Below, piece by piece: positions 18,184 to 30,283 of a DNA stretch of 48,692 bases. Made by a program: the position numbers and the translations under genes. The stretch is from an uncultured Alphaproteobacteria bacterium. Lineage in GTDB: Bacteria; Pseudomonadota; Alphaproteobacteria; RF32; CAG-239. The stretch covers positions 1 through 48,692 of the forward strand of contig CANPYJ010000009.1 in assembly GCA_947588275.1 (NCBI GenBank), given 5' to 3'. The number at the start of each line of letters is the position of its first letter. Positions within the stretch are counted from its first letter, which is position 1. Below the pieces are notes generated by a model that saw only the letters and a program-made list of their open reading frames with translations, did no database searches and was not told where the DNA came from.

Positions 18184-19143
18184 ATGTTATCGGCCATTGC
18201 TGCGATTTTAATCGGTTTTATTATGTTGATGGGCGGCGCGGAGTTTTTGGTGCGTGGCGCGGTTGCCATTGCCAGCAAACTCAAAATACCGTCGTTGATT
18301 ATCGGTCTGACCATTGTAGCTTTCGGAACGTCGGTTCCGGAATTGGTGGTGAGCGTGGAGGCGGCTCTGGGCGGCAATGCCGAAATTTCGGTCGGCAATG
18401 TTATCGGCTCGAACATTGCCAATATTCTTCTGGTGTTGGGAGCTTCGGCGTTGATTTATCCGATTGTCTGCAAACGCAGGGTTTTGCTGCGGGATTTTTT
18501 GTTTATGTTTTTCGCCACGCTGGTTTTCGGCGTTTTTGTGCTGCAAAAAAAGCTGGTGTATTGGAATGGCTGGATATTGCTGACAATGTTGGTTTTGTTT
18601 GTATTGTACAATTATAAAAACAGCAAGAACTCGAGTTGTGACGAAGATTTGCCTTCACAATTGGTGAACAAAGGCTGGTTGACAGTTTTGGCAGTTTCGG
18701 CCGGCGGCTTGACGGCCATTATGTTTGGCACCGATTTTTTGATTGACGGTGCCGTTCGCGCGGCCGAATTGTTCGGAGTATCCAAAGAGATGATAGGACT
18801 TACGGTTATTGCCGTGGGAACGTCTTTGCCTGAGTTGGCAACCAGTTGTGTGGCGGCATATCGGCACCAAAACGGAATTGCCATTGGCAATGTCATCGGC
18901 TCAAATATTTGGAATATCGTATGCATTATGGGTACAACCGCGGCGATTACAACGGTTAACGTGGCGCCGCAATTTGCCGCATTTGATTTGTGGGTGATGA
19001 TTGCGGCGGCTTTCGTATTGGTGCCGATGCTGATGTTTAAAGACAAAATTACCCGCATTGAGGGCGGGTTGATGTTGATGGGCTATGTCGCTTATTTATA
19101 TGCGCAGATTCTGATTGTGCGGGGCGAATTGCTGCCGGGTTGA
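18184..19143 (+). CDS. Calcium/sodium antiporter, YrbG/CaCA family
   Basis: A 319-residue inner-membrane cation exchanger with about ten helices. The two inverted alpha-repeats are both present. The first is LIIGLTIVAFGTSVPELVVS with SVGNVIGSNIANILLVLG. The second is MIGLTVIAVGTSLPELATS with AIGNVIGSNIWNIVCIMG. The acidic GTSxPEL residues that bind Ca2+ and Na+ are intact in both. I chose the ATG at 18184, which has GGGAGG 8 bases upstream. The ORF-track start at 17800 runs through the preceding gene and terminator in another frame and is not real. Confidence 0.95.
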   Translation: MLSAIAAILIGFIMLMGGAEFLVRGAVAIASKLKIPSLIIGLTIVAFGTSVPELVVSVEAALGGNAEISVGNVIGSNIANILLVLGASALIYPIVCKRRVLLRDFLFMFFATLVFGVFVLQKKLVYWNGWILLTMLVLFVLYNYKNSKNSSCDEDLPSQLVNKGWLTVLAVSAGGLTAIMFGTDFLIDGAVRAAELFGVSKEMIGLTVIAVGTSLPELATSCVAAYRHQNGIAIGNVIGSNIWNIVCIMGTTAAITTVNVAPQFAAFDLWVMIAAAFVLVPMLMFKDKITRIEGGLMLMGYVAYLYAQILIVRGELLPG

Positions 19144-19185
19144 TTTTTGATTCCGACGGTTTATTATAAACGGCAGGAGAAATAA

Positions 19186-20991
19186 GTGTTTGACATCAAG
19201 CAAGGGCTTAACAATCTGCTGAAACATATCCGCATTGCTCCCGAAGCACCCGGCGTTTATCGGATGATCGGAGAACATGAAGAAGTTTTGTATGTCGGCA
19301 AGGCCAAAAATATTCGCAAGAGGATAACTGCGTATTCACATCTTAACAAACTTCCGGTGCGGCTGCAGCAAATGGTTGCGCAAATCGTGCGGATGGAGTT
19401 TATTATTGTTGAAAACGAGGCGCGCGCGCTGTTGGTTGAAAATGAACTTATCAAAAAGTATAAGCCGCGCTACAACATTCTGTTGAAAGACGACAAAACA
19501 TTTCCGCATTTAATGATTGACGTGGAGGCAGAGTTCCCATGTCTGCGCAAATATCGCGGCATCCGCAAGGACAAAAACAAATATTTCGGACCGTTTGCCA
19601 GCGTGTTGGCGGTGAACAGCGTGTCTGACATTATGCAAAAGGCGTTTTTGCTGCGCTCCTGCCGCGACAACGTGTTTAAGAATCGACAGCGTCCGTGTCT
19701 GATGTATCAGATAAAACGTTGTTCGGGGCCTTGCGTCGGCAAGATTTCGGCTGCGGATTATCGGCGGCTGGTTAATGAAGCCATCGCTTTTTTGGAAGGG
19801 CGAAACACTCGTTTGCAAGAGGAATTGTCGCAAAAAATGAATGCGGCCAGCGCTGCGGAAGATTATGAAACGGCTTTGGTTTTGCGCGATCGCATTCGGG
19901 CGTTGACCGCGGTGCAGTCCAAGCAAAATGTTGAATACGCGGGCATAAAATCGGCGGATATTATCGGGTTTAAGCGTGACAAAGGCATAACGTGCCTTCA
20001 GATATTTTTTATTCGTTCGGGACAAAACTGCGGCAACACGCCTTATTTTCCCGAGCAGGCCGAAGATGCCGACGAAAGTGAAATTTTGGAGGCTTTTTTG
20101 AGCGGCTTTTATACGTCTCACATTCCGCCGCAGGAAATTGCAGTGCCGATAGAGTTGGAAAATAAGGCTTTTTTGGAACAGGCGCTGGGGTGCAAAATCA
20201 ACAATTATAAAAAAGGCAACAAAGCGGCGCTTTTGAAGATGGCCGAAGTCAACGCGCAGGCCTCAATCGACCGCAGAGTAGCGATGATGGCCGGCGTCAA
20301 AAGCAATTTGGAAGAGTTTTGCCGCGTGTTTAATCTGCCGCGACTGCCGCAGCGTATTGAAATTTATGACAATTCGCACAATCAAGGAAGTTTTGCGGTA
20401 GGCGCGATGGTGGTGGCGACGCCGGAGGGTTTTGACAAGAAAAGTTATCGGACCTTCAACATAAAATATACAGATGAAACCCGAGATGATTTTGCCATGA
20501 TGCAGGAGGTTTTGCGGCGCCGTTTTGCGCGGATGACGCCGGAAAACAAGCCTGACGTCATCTTGCTGGACGGCGGTCGCGGACAGCTTAACGCCGTGCA
20601 TGAAAGCCTTAAGGATTTTGATTTGGACGGCATTCGCATTATCGCCATTTCTAAAGGTCCGGACAGAAACGCGGGAAGAGAATTTTATCATCAGCAAGGA
20701 TATGAGAGTTTTGAGCTGGAATATCGTTCGCCGCTGGCGTTCTATTTGCAAAATTTGCGCGACGAAGCGCATCGGTTTGTCATTGGCGCGCATCGGCAAA
20801 AACGCGCCAAGTCGGTTTATAAGTCCAGAATCGATGAAATTGAGGGAATCGGCGCAAAGCGCAAGCGGGATTTGCTGAGCTATTTCGGTTCGGCGGAAGA
20901 AGTCGCGCAGGCAGATGTCAAAGATTTGCAAAAAGTCAGCGGAATCAGCAAAAAAACGGCGGAAAAGATTTATAAGTACTTCCATAATTAG
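19186..20991 (+). CDS. uvrC: Excinuclease ABC subunit C
   Basis: UvrC makes both incisions in nucleotide excision repair. The 601-residue protein starts at a GTG with GCAGGAG upstream. It contains the GIY-YIG 3'-nuclease (APGVYRMIGEHEEVLYVGKA, residues ~20-100), the UVR helix that binds UvrB (AAEDYETALVLRDRIRAL), the RNase-H-like 5'-nuclease (RIEIYDNSHNQGSFAVGAMV; VILLDGGRGQLNA) and C-terminal helix-hairpin-helix motifs (IDEIEGIGAKRKRDLL; KVSGISKKTAEKIY). pgsA follows 57 bases later, as in many proteobacteria. uvrB is also in this window, on the other strand. Confidence 0.98.
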   Translation: MFDIKQGLNNLLKHIRIAPEAPGVYRMIGEHEEVLYVGKAKNIRKRITAYSHLNKLPVRLQQMVAQIVRMEFIIVENEARALLVENELIKKYKPRYNILLKDDKTFPHLMIDVEAEFPCLRKYRGIRKDKNKYFGPFASVLAVNSVSDIMQKAFLLRSCRDNVFKNRQRPCLMYQIKRCSGPCVGKISAADYRRLVNEAIAFLEGRNTRLQEELSQKMNAASAAEDYETALVLRDRIRALTAVQSKQNVEYAGIKSADIIGFKRDKGITCLQIFFIRSGQNCGNTPYFPEQAEDADESEILEAFLSGFYTSHIPPQEIAVPIELENKAFLEQALGCKINNYKKGNKAALLKMAEVNAQASIDRRVAMMAGVKSNLEEFCRVFNLPRLPQRIEIYDNSHNQGSFAVGAMVVATPEGFDKKSYRTFNIKYTDETRDDFAMMQEVLRRRFARMTPENKPDVILLDGGRGQLNAVHESLKDFDLDGIRIIAISKGPDRNAGREFYHQQGYESFELEYRSPLAFYLQNLRDEAHRFVIGAHRQKRAKSVYKSRIDEIEGIGAKRKRDLLSYFGSAEEVAQADVKDLQKVSGISKKTAEKIYKYFHN

Positions 20992-21048
20992 AAAATCTAA
21001 CTTAGTATAATTGATACAGTTTAATTGTTTGCCAAAGAGAGGTAGAGC

Positions 21049-21717
21049 GTGTATAGTTTGCCTAATTTGCTGACCATTTCCCGAATCGTGGTTATTCCGG
21101 TCATTTTTCTTTCGGTTTATATTACGGTAACATGGTGGAGTTTGTTTGCCGCCATTCTGTTTATCGTGGCTTCGATTACCGATTATTTTGACGGCTATCT
21201 GGCGCGTGCCAGGGGCGAGGTTTCGGCTTTGGGGCGACTGTTGGATCCGATTGCCGACAAGCTGCTGGTAACTTCGGCGCTGGTTGTTTTGCTGGCTAAG
21301 CCGGGGATGCTGGTATCCAGACTCAGCTTTATTCCGATTATCGTTATATTGTGTCGGGAGCTTCTGGTCTCCGGACTGCGGGAGTTTTTGCGCGAGGTAA
21401 ACGTCGGCATGCCGGTGACCAAATTGGCCAAATGGAAAACCGGTTTTCAGATGACGGCGCTGTCAATGATGATGCTTAAGGGTTTTTGGTTCTGGGGCGG
21501 AATCGGCGAGTTGTTGTTGTGGATTGCCGGTGTGTTGACGTTTATTACCGGATATCAATATTTTCAAAAAAGTCTGGATTATATTCGCGAAATAGACGTG
21601 CAGCGTCCGTCTGCGACAGTTGCACCTAAGCAGAAAGGCAGACAGACGGCCAAAGCCAAAGTCGCATCTGCAAAATCCAAACGTAAATCTCCGGTTCGTA
21701 AACCCAAAAAAGCATAA
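21049..21717 (+). CDS. pgsA: CDP-diacylglycerol-glycerol-3-phosphate 3-phosphatidyltransferase
   Basis: This enzyme makes phosphatidylglycerol phosphate, the committed step to PG and cardiolipin, in the inner membrane. The CDP-alcohol phosphotransferase signature is complete: DGYLARARGEVSALGRLLDP followed by IADK, with all Asp residues in place. The start is GTG (MYSLPNLLTISRI) after AGAGAGGTAGAG. The 222-residue protein carries a basic C-terminal tail (KQKGRQTAKAKVASAKSKRK) beyond the catalytic core, which could bind acidic lipid headgroups. The response-regulator gene starts 10 bases after the stop. Confidence 0.96.
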   Translation: MYSLPNLLTISRIVVIPVIFLSVYITVTWWSLFAAILFIVASITDYFDGYLARARGEVSALGRLLDPIADKLLVTSALVVLLAKPGMLVSRLSFIPIIVILCRELLVSGLREFLREVNVGMPVTKLAKWKTGFQMTALSMMMLKGFWFWGGIGELLLWIAGVLTFITGYQYFQKSLDYIREIDVQRPSATVAPKQKGRQTAKAKVASAKSKRKSPVRKPKKA

Positions 21718-21727
21718 ACGGTGTCGA

Positions 21728-22417
21728 ATGAGCAGCGAAGTCAAACATATTTTGGTGGTTGACGATGATACGCGTCTGCGGTCTCTGTTGCAGCGTTTTT
21801 TGCGAGAAAACGATTTTTTGGTTTCGGTGGCTAAAGACGCTGCGGAAGCCAGACGTTTTTTGGAGCAGTATCGATTTGATTTGCTGATTGTCGATATTAT
21901 GATGCCCGGAGAAAGCGGACTGGAATTTTTGGCTAAACTGCGGCAAGACAATATGGTGCCGGTTATCCTGCTGACGGCCATGGGAGAAACGGCCGACCGG
22001 ATTGCCGGTTTGGAAGAAGGCGCCGATGATTATCTGCCTAAACCTTTTGAACCCAAAGAACTGGTTTTGCGCATCAAAAATATTTTGAAGCGGGCGCCGG
22101 CAGTCAAAAAGTCTGAAAGCGAAAAGCTCGATTTGGGGCTTTGTGTTTATGATCTGCAAAAGAAGGAACTGCTTACGCGGCAGGGCAACGTTGTGCATAT
22201 TACGCCGGTAGAACAGGCGTTGCTTGGCGTTTTGGGAGCCAAAACGGGACAGGTGTTTACCCGCGAGAAACTGTCCGAACTTTTGGGCGCCGGCCAAAGT
22301 CCGCGTTCAATAGACGTACAGATTACGCGCCTGCGCAAAAAAATTGAGCGGGACTCCAAGAATCCCCGCTATCTGCAAACGGTTCGCGGCAAGGGATATA
22401 TGCTGCTGCCGGAATAA
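21728..22417 (+). CDS. OmpR-family response regulator
   Basis: A 229-residue two-domain regulator. The receiver domain has the acidic pocket VVDDD, the phospho-acceptor Asp56 in LLIVDIMMPGESG, Thr83 (LLTAMG) and Lys105 (LPKPF). The C-terminal winged helix (SIDVQITRLRKKIERD ... YLQTVRGKGYML) binds DNA. I start at the ATG at 21728, because the ORF-track start at 21620 lies inside pgsA. The histidine kinase gene follows 24 bases downstream, so the two form a cognate pair. Sequence and order resemble the OmpR/EnvZ-like osmotic or envelope systems of alphaproteobacteria. Confidence 0.95.
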   Translation: MSSEVKHILVVDDDTRLRSLLQRFLRENDFLVSVAKDAAEARRFLEQYRFDLLIVDIMMPGESGLEFLAKLRQDNMVPVILLTAMGETADRIAGLEEGADDYLPKPFEPKELVLRIKNILKRAPAVKKSESEKLDLGLCVYDLQKKELLTRQGNVVHITPVEQALLGVLGAKTGQVFTREKLSELLGAGQSPRSIDVQITRLRKKIERDSKNPRYLQTVRGKGYMLLPE

Positions 22418-22441
22418 TTTTTGTTGGAAAGGACATGACTC

Positions 22442-23800
22442 ATGCATCTTAATCTTTCTCCTAAAGTCGAGGAAAAACTGCGTTATCTGCGACTGAAATT
22501 TTTGCCGAGAACTTTGTTCTTCAGGACGATGCTGTTGATTTTTGTGCCGCTGATTGTGGTGCAGATTGTTTCGGTGGTGATGTTTTTTGACGGAAGCTGG
22601 AGTCGTATGGGGCGCCGCTTGTCGGAGAGTCTGGCCTCGGATATGCTGTTCGTGACCAAACTGGCAGAGACCGCGCCGGACAAGATGGATGAGATTCAAA
22701 AAATGTCGTCGGAAATTTTTGATATTGAAACCGAATATTACGACAATGACGAAAAATATCAGGTTATGAATAAACTTCACCGCGGCAGTCCGTTGGTCGT
22801 CGGTTATCTGGAAAACTCTTTGAAAACCGCTTTTCCGGAAGACAAGCGCGAGATTTATCTGAGCAAAAACGATGACAAATTAATCGTTCTTATTGATAAC
22901 AAAGACGGACTGTTTAAGTTTGTGACGTCCAAGAAAAAAATCTTCAGCTCTTCAATCTTTATGTTTGTGATATGGATGGCCGGAACGTCATTGTTGTTGT
23001 TTATCGTGGCGGTTTTGTTCTTGAGAATACAGGTGCGCTCCATCGCCGAGCTGGCACAAGTGGCGGAAGATTTCGGCAAGGGTATAGACAACAAAAGCTT
23101 TAAGCCCTATGGCTCTTCGGAAGTGCGCCGCGCGGCAATAGCGTTTATTAAAATGAAAGAAAGAATCCAGCGTCAAATCAGCGAACGCACGCAAATGCTG
23201 GCCGGTGTTTCGCATGATTTACGCACACCACTCACCAGAATGAAACTGCAAACTTCTATGATGCCGGACGGACAGGATAAGAAGGACTTCTTGTCGGACA
23301 TCGATGAAATGGAGAAAATGCTCGACGGTTATTTGTCGTTTGTCAGCGGCGAGGGCGGAGAAAAGTCATCGTTTGTCGATATGAATGAGCTTATCCTCAG
23401 CGTCATTAACAAATTCCGCAACACCAAAGCGTTGATTCGCTACTCTACCAATGACGAAGTGAGCGCCATTCAGGGACGCGAACAAGCCTTGAAGCGGGCC
23501 TTGAGCAACATTATATCCAATGCTTTCCGCTACGGAAAAACAATAGCGGTCAAACTTGAAAGTTATGATAAGAACTTGAGCGTGTCGGTTGAAGATGACG
23601 GACCGGGGATTCCCGCCGATAAGCGCGAAGACGTGTTTAAGGCGTTTTACCGTTTGGAAAACTCGCGCAACAAAGAGACCGGCGGCGTCGGGCTCGGCCT
23701 TTCGATTGCCAAAGACATTATTTCGTCTCACGGCGGCACGATTGAGCTCGGAGACAGTGAGCTTGGCGGCCTGAAGGTTTTGATTACAATACCGTTGTAA
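22442..23800 (+). CDS. EnvZ-like sensor histidine kinase
   Basis: A 452-residue inner-membrane kinase. Membrane helices lie at about 25-48 and 169-194, enclosing a periplasmic sensor region of ~120 residues. A HAMP linker follows (195-248). The phosphorylated histidine is His258 in AGVSHDLRTPLTRMK. The ATPase domain shows the N box (ALSNIISNAFRYG), G1 (VEDDGPGIP), F box and G2 (GGVGLGLSIAKDI). The DLRTPLTR H-box places it with EnvZ-type kinases. It is downstream of its probable partner regulator. Signal unknown. Confidence 0.95.
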   Translation: MHLNLSPKVEEKLRYLRLKFLPRTLFFRTMLLIFVPLIVVQIVSVVMFFDGSWSRMGRRLSESLASDMLFVTKLAETAPDKMDEIQKMSSEIFDIETEYYDNDEKYQVMNKLHRGSPLVVGYLENSLKTAFPEDKREIYLSKNDDKLIVLIDNKDGLFKFVTSKKKIFSSSIFMFVIWMAGTSLLLFIVAVLFLRIQVRSIAELAQVAEDFGKGIDNKSFKPYGSSEVRRAAIAFIKMKERIQRQISERTQMLAGVSHDLRTPLTRMKLQTSMMPDGQDKKDFLSDIDEMEKMLDGYLSFVSGEGGEKSSFVDMNELILSVINKFRNTKALIRYSTNDEVSAIQGREQALKRALSNIISNAFRYGKTIAVKLESYDKNLSVSVEDDGPGIPADKREDVFKAFYRLENSRNKETGGVGLGLSIAKDIISSHGGTIELGDSELGGLKVLITIPL

Positions 23801-23810
23801 AGGTAAAAAA

Positions 23811-24628
23811 ATGGCAGAAGAAGACAAAACATCAGAATTGCCCGAAGTGTCTGAAGTTGACAATGCCGATGTCCTTTCGGTTTCGGATGATGAAGATTTT
23901 TTGAAGGAATTTTCTTTTGACGATGATGTCGAATCTGATGCCGAAGGTCAACAGATTGACCAAAACGCCGGGATGGATGTTTTTGAAAACAGGGCGGTTT
24001 TGTCTGAGACGCCGATGGAAAAATCGGACATGGCAGAATCGACTGCCGATGAACCGGCATCCGAAGCATTCTTTGAAGAAACTTCGGCAGAGGCCGGGCC
24101 GACGGCCGTCGAGCAGGAGAGCGCGGAAGAGTTGTCTTCCGCTGCACCGGAGGTGACTGTCTTTTCGGAAACGCCGGAAATAGAAAAAATTGATTTTTCG
24201 GATATTTTGGAAGATGAAACTGCACTTGTCAGTCCGGCAGAGACAGAACTTTCTTCAACGGAGAAAGAAGAATTTTCTGCGCCGGAAGGCGTATCGGAAG
24301 CGCCGGAGCCCCGCAGCTTTGTCAGCTGGTATAGCGGCAGCCGCGAAGACAAGCAATTTGAGCTGTCTAAGGAATCGATTTCGCAAGTCTTTAACGGCGA
24401 CGAAAACTGCCGTATTATCCATGTGAATGTCGGTTTTGACACCTACGGCTGGCTGATTAAGTTTGCCGACGGAACGATTATGAGTCTGCGGGACGCGCGC
24501 GAATACCAGTTGCGCAACGGTGGGCTTCCGGCCGCAGACGGAGTTATATGCTATGGGGAATTGCAGGCGGAATTCCACAATATCGAGAAAATCACAATTT
24601 ATGAAAGCGTGCGCTATTTTACCTATAC

Positions 24629-24632
<4 letters not shown>
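23811..24632 (+). CDS. Acidic protein with conserved-looking C-terminal domain
   Basis: Residues 1-165 are strongly acidic and low in complexity ([19 protein letters not shown]; long Ser/Glu/Ala runs), probably disordered. Residues ~170-273 form a compact domain ([20 protein letters not shown] ... [20 protein letters not shown] ... [13 protein letters not shown]). I do not recognise the family. No signal peptide or membrane segment is seen. It starts 10 bases after the kinase stop with AAAGGT as a weak SD, so it is the last gene of the two-component operon. Its stop codon overlaps that of uvrB on the other strand by 4 bases. Confidence 0.7.
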
Positions 24633-26604
<1,972 letters not shown>

Positions 26605-26608
<4 letters not shown>

Positions 26609-29157
26609 TGCGCTTCCAAACTGTCGTCTTTGAGAGAATCGTCATAAAATTTGGCATAACTGGTAAATGCCTGAACATCGTTTACGATGGAGTTGATTTG
26701 GTTTATGTCGATTTTATCTTTTTCCATATGGTTTGTTAAGATGTTAAATATACTATAATGCTTTGTATTAACGAAGTAGGGCATAAATTTGTTGCGCAGG
26801 CGAACCAAAACGGTTTCTTTGCCGGCTTTTTTGAGTGTCGTGGCCCAGTCCAAAATATATTCAATCTGTTCTTCCGGCAAAGGCTCGTCGGCTTTGGGTT
26901 CGTTGATCAGGTATTTGATGGTGTCGGCCGCATCTGCCCACCGCTCGGCATTCCAATAAAGCTCAAACTTGTGAAGGAGGGCGGTTTTGCCATAGTCATT
27001 GGCCAGCAGAGCCAAGGCTTCGTCCGTTTTGCCCAGAGCCGATAAGGCGCGGGCGCGAATTACCCGTCGCGGATTGGTGGTGGCCGGAAGAAGGTTCGGA
27101 AACTCGGTTTCGTCCAGAATCTCAAGCGCCAGCAGCGGCTGATTGTTAAACAGGCGAATTATGGCCAAACGCGAGCCGATGCGGGCGCGGTTTTCAGGCG
27201 TGAGGTCTTTGTGTTCCAGAAGTTCGGTCAGCAACTCGGTGGCGCGTGCCAGCAGATCTACGGCGACCAACCGATCAGCCAACCGTTGAATAATCTCGTT
27301 TTTTCTGTTGCTGGAATCAGCCAGATATTTGAAGTCGTGATATAGCGCCAAAGCTTTGACCGGCGAGAGCTTGCTGTCGGCCTGATTGCTTAAGAAGATT
27401 TCTTCAAACACTTTTACCATTTGATGATTAATCGATTGCCGCTGTTCCCGCGTCTGCACCAGATGAAGCGATTCATCCAGTGTGCGCAGCGCATTGTAAT
27501 AATCAAAATCTTTTAAGTACAGTTTGGACAACTGTTCCATCAGCTTAAGCTTAAATTCTCTTTCACTCCAAGCATAACGCAATTTTTCGAGTTCCGCGAT
27601 GGCGTCTTTGAGGGGCATGGCGTTAATCCGCTGACTTAAAACAGCGTTATCATAGCGCGCCAGAGCCGAGTATTTGGTCGAATCGCTGTAAAGAAGATTG
27701 CGATATTCCTTAATGGCGTTGCGGGGATAACCCTGAAGCTCAAGTTTTTTTGCAGCCAGATAATTTATCTGCGGATCCAGATTGCGCAGTCTGTCGGGAA
27801 CCGAGCGCAAGATGTCTATGAAACTTTGTGAGGATAAGTCGTCGCCGGTTTTGAGCGCGTTTTCGGTGGCAACAAGGGCAACCTGATCTTTAATCTCCTG
27901 CGGGTAGTCGCGAATCAGCGAAATATGGGCAAAGATAACGGCGTTGTTGGTTTCTTTGAACTGATAGGCGCTTTGCGCCAAAGTCCGCCAAAAAATGCCT
28001 TCGGTCAGGTCAGGCAGATGACCAGCGGAAAAGTCTTCTTCGGCTTCTTTGTAACGCCGCGCCAAAAAGTTGGCAATACCGCTCAGCGAGTGGAAGTCAT
28101 CGGTTTGAGCCTCGGGAAGATTGGCGTGTTTCATCTGGTTGAGAATATACAGAGCCTCCGTTCCCAGACCGTTATGCACATAATAGCGCGCCAATTCAAT
28201 GCGCAAGGCATTTTTGTCGTCCGGTTTGGCGTCAATGATGTTTTTTTTGAGCTGATCAATGGCGTCCGGAAACTTTAAGTCTGCCAGTTTTTGCGGAATT
28301 TGCAGATTAAAGGCTTTGACATTTTTTTCAGCCATCTGCTGTTCTTTGAGGTTTTCCAAGTCGCCGGTAATATTCAGACCGCGGCCTCTGGCACGCAGCG
28401 TCAGGCCGGAATTGCTGCGGTTTAAAACAATATCCGGCGAGTTTATGACAAAAGCCAGACCTTGCATGGTTTTTAAGATGTCAAATTCCGGATAACGATA
28501 CATTTCGGATGTTCCCATATAAGGCTGCGAAGACGGCGCAATGCTGATGATGTCACCAATCTCAGGATCAATGATGGAAATCACGTTACCTGCGTGTTCG
28601 GTCGGAATGAACAAATAGGGATGTTTGAGGCTGTCATATTGCGTAAATATCGTCATTTCCCGAAAAGGCGGCTGCGGCAAATCATCGTTGTGCAAGTCAA
28701 CCACCCAGAGAAGGCCTTCCTTGCGGACGGAATATTTGATGCCGTCGGCCGGCGTGATTTGGATGAGGGTCGCCAGCGGATGGGGAAACTGCAAAATGTT
28801 TTCGGCCAGATCTCCGGCCGTTTTCTTGAGACCTTCAATATCAATTTTTTGCAGATGGTCAAAAATGAGCCACAATTTACCGTTGCGCTCAAACGCCGCC
28901 AGATTGACCGGCGTGTTCCACGCAAAACTCAGGGTGGCTACTCGTCGGGAGTTTTGCTGCGGCGTTGAAAGCGGGGTTTCCGTCATCTCGGTGTTCGTTT
29001 GTTCCGGCTGCAGCCGCTCTGTCGGTGCAAGCTTCTCGGCGGCAGGCAGGTTTTCTACAATGATTTCGTTTTGCGCTCGCGCATCGGTAATGCCGTTTCC
29101 AAACCAAAACGGCGTCAGTGCCAAAAGTAACAGTATGTTGCGTTTAATCGTCAACAA
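26605..29157 (-). CDS. Secreted TPR-rich protein of the flagellar operon
   Basis: An 850-residue protein with a signal peptide ([20 protein letters not shown] ... DARA then QNE). Its N-terminal third is beta-rich ([20 protein letters not shown]). A long array of helix-pair repeats runs from about 300 to 800 and resembles TPRs ([44 protein letters not shown]). A large TPR protein next to motE and fliM is seen in Rhodospirillales-type flagellar clusters, so a role in assembling or anchoring the motor in the periplasm is likely but unproven. It lies 12 bases after motE and overlaps uvrB by 4 bases. Confidence 0.82.
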
Positions 29158-29169
29158 TTACGGAATCCC

Positions 29170-29817
29170 TTAATTATTGAGGTTGTTGCCAATCAGCTCC
29201 GCAGTGACGGCTTGGGCTTTTTGCGAATCCATTTGCGACAGGATGGCCGAAGAACTCGTCGGTTTCATTCCGCGCAGCAACGCTACCAAAATATTCATGT
29301 CCAGATTGTTAAATATGCGGGCGGCGTCTTTGGGCTTCATGGACGAATACATTTTGACCATAGCCTCAATATTGGCTTTTTCTTTTTCCGAATAAGCCTG
29401 AACCAGTTTTTGCAGGCGTTGTTCATAGTCTTTAAGCTGGCGCAGTTTCTTGTCAATTTCTTCTTCGGTCACTTTGAGCTGGATGGCCCGTTTGTCGATT
29501 TCTTGTGCGCGCAAATCCAATATCTCGCGGCGTTCGGCCAGCTCTTGCAGAATCATAATCTCCGATTGAGTAAAGGTGTTGCTTTCCGGCTCGGCGGCAT
29601 CGGTCGATGTCGAACCGTTTTGTAAAACGTTCGTGAGTTCGGCAGAAGCATTGCTGAGTTTTTCCTGCGCTTCCACTCTTGCCGCCGATACGGTAAGCCG
29701 CTGTCTTATCTCATGATTGTAGAAGTCAAAGATGTTGTTGACTCTGATACTTAAAGTCAAAACGGCCATAAAGATAAAAACGGGCAGAAGGCGAATTTTG
29801 GTTTTGGTCAGGTTCAT
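29170..29817 (-). CDS. motE: MotE-family flagellar protein (MgtE-N-like domain)
   Basis: MotE is a periplasmic chaperone of the stator protein MotC in Rhizobiales, and homologues sit in many alphaproteobacterial flagellar operons. The 215-residue protein has an N-terminal membrane anchor (residues ~8-25), a long charged coiled coil (AERREILDLRAQEIDKRA ... LKDYEQRLQKLVQAYSEKEK) and a C-terminal MgtE-N-like domain (MYSSMKPKDAARIFNNLDMN ... ILSQMDSQKAQAVTAELI). It is encoded between the DUF6468 and TPR genes with very short gaps. The domain match is strong; the exact partner in this organism is inferred. Confidence 0.88.
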   Translation of the reverse strand: MNLTKTKIRLLPVFIFMAVLTLSIRVNNIFDFYNHEIRQRLTVSAARVEAQEKLSNASAELTNVLQNGSTSTDAAEPESNTFTQSEIMILQELAERREILDLRAQEIDKRAIQLKVTEEEIDKKLRQLKDYEQRLQKLVQAYSEKEKANIEAMVKMYSSMKPKDAARIFNNLDMNILVALLRGMKPTSSSAILSQMDSQKAQAVTAELIGNNLNN

Positions 29818-29830
29818 TGTTTCTCTCGGT

Positions 29831-30283
29831 TTATTTTATTGAGCGCAACGCTTTCAGAAGCTCCAGCTCCGCTTCCGCTCTGGAATCTGCAGTTTTTTCG
29901 TCGGCCGGTTCCTTGGCAGTGTCCGGTTCTTTGTTGTCGACCGGTGTCGGCCGAATGCTGCGGCCGGTATTAATAACGTTCTCAAGACGGTCGGCGAGCG
30001 TGTCGGCACGCTCGTTGATGAACAGCAAATCATCTTTGAGTCCCTTGGCGCAGTCAACCACTTCTTTGAGGCCTTCCGAGGAGTGCTCGGTAACGGACTT
30101 TATTTTCGGAATGCTGTTTTCGGCCTTGAATGTCGCGTCATTAAGCGCGTTTACAAGCTGTGCCAGGCTGTCTTGATTTTGGCGTAAAATTTTGAGACTG
30201 TTGTTCAGCCGATAAGCGTATATGATTGTCGGAATCAACAGTGCGATTATGATGATGTTGATGACCAGCTCCAAATTATCCAT
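29831..30283 (-). CDS. DUF6468 flagellar-operon membrane protein
   Basis: A 150-residue protein with one N-terminal helix (LELVINIIIIALLIPTIIYAY) and a helical cytoplasmic or periplasmic region (QNQDSLAQLVNALNDATFKA ... RADTLADRLENVI), then an acidic end. It matches the DUF6468 proteins found between fliM and motE in Rhodospirillales. I start at the ATG at 30283, whose sequence ATGGATAA overlaps the fliM stop and has GAAAGG upstream. The ORF-track start lies 33 bases inside fliM. Function unknown; a stator- or motor-associated role is inferred from context. Confidence 0.8.
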   Translation of the reverse strand: MDNLELVINIIIIALLIPTIIYAYRLNNSLKILRQNQDSLAQLVNALNDATFKAENSIPKIKSVTEHSSEGLKEVVDCAKGLKDDLLFINERADTLADRLENVINTGRSIRPTPVDNKEPDTAKEPADEKTADSRAEAELELLKALRSIK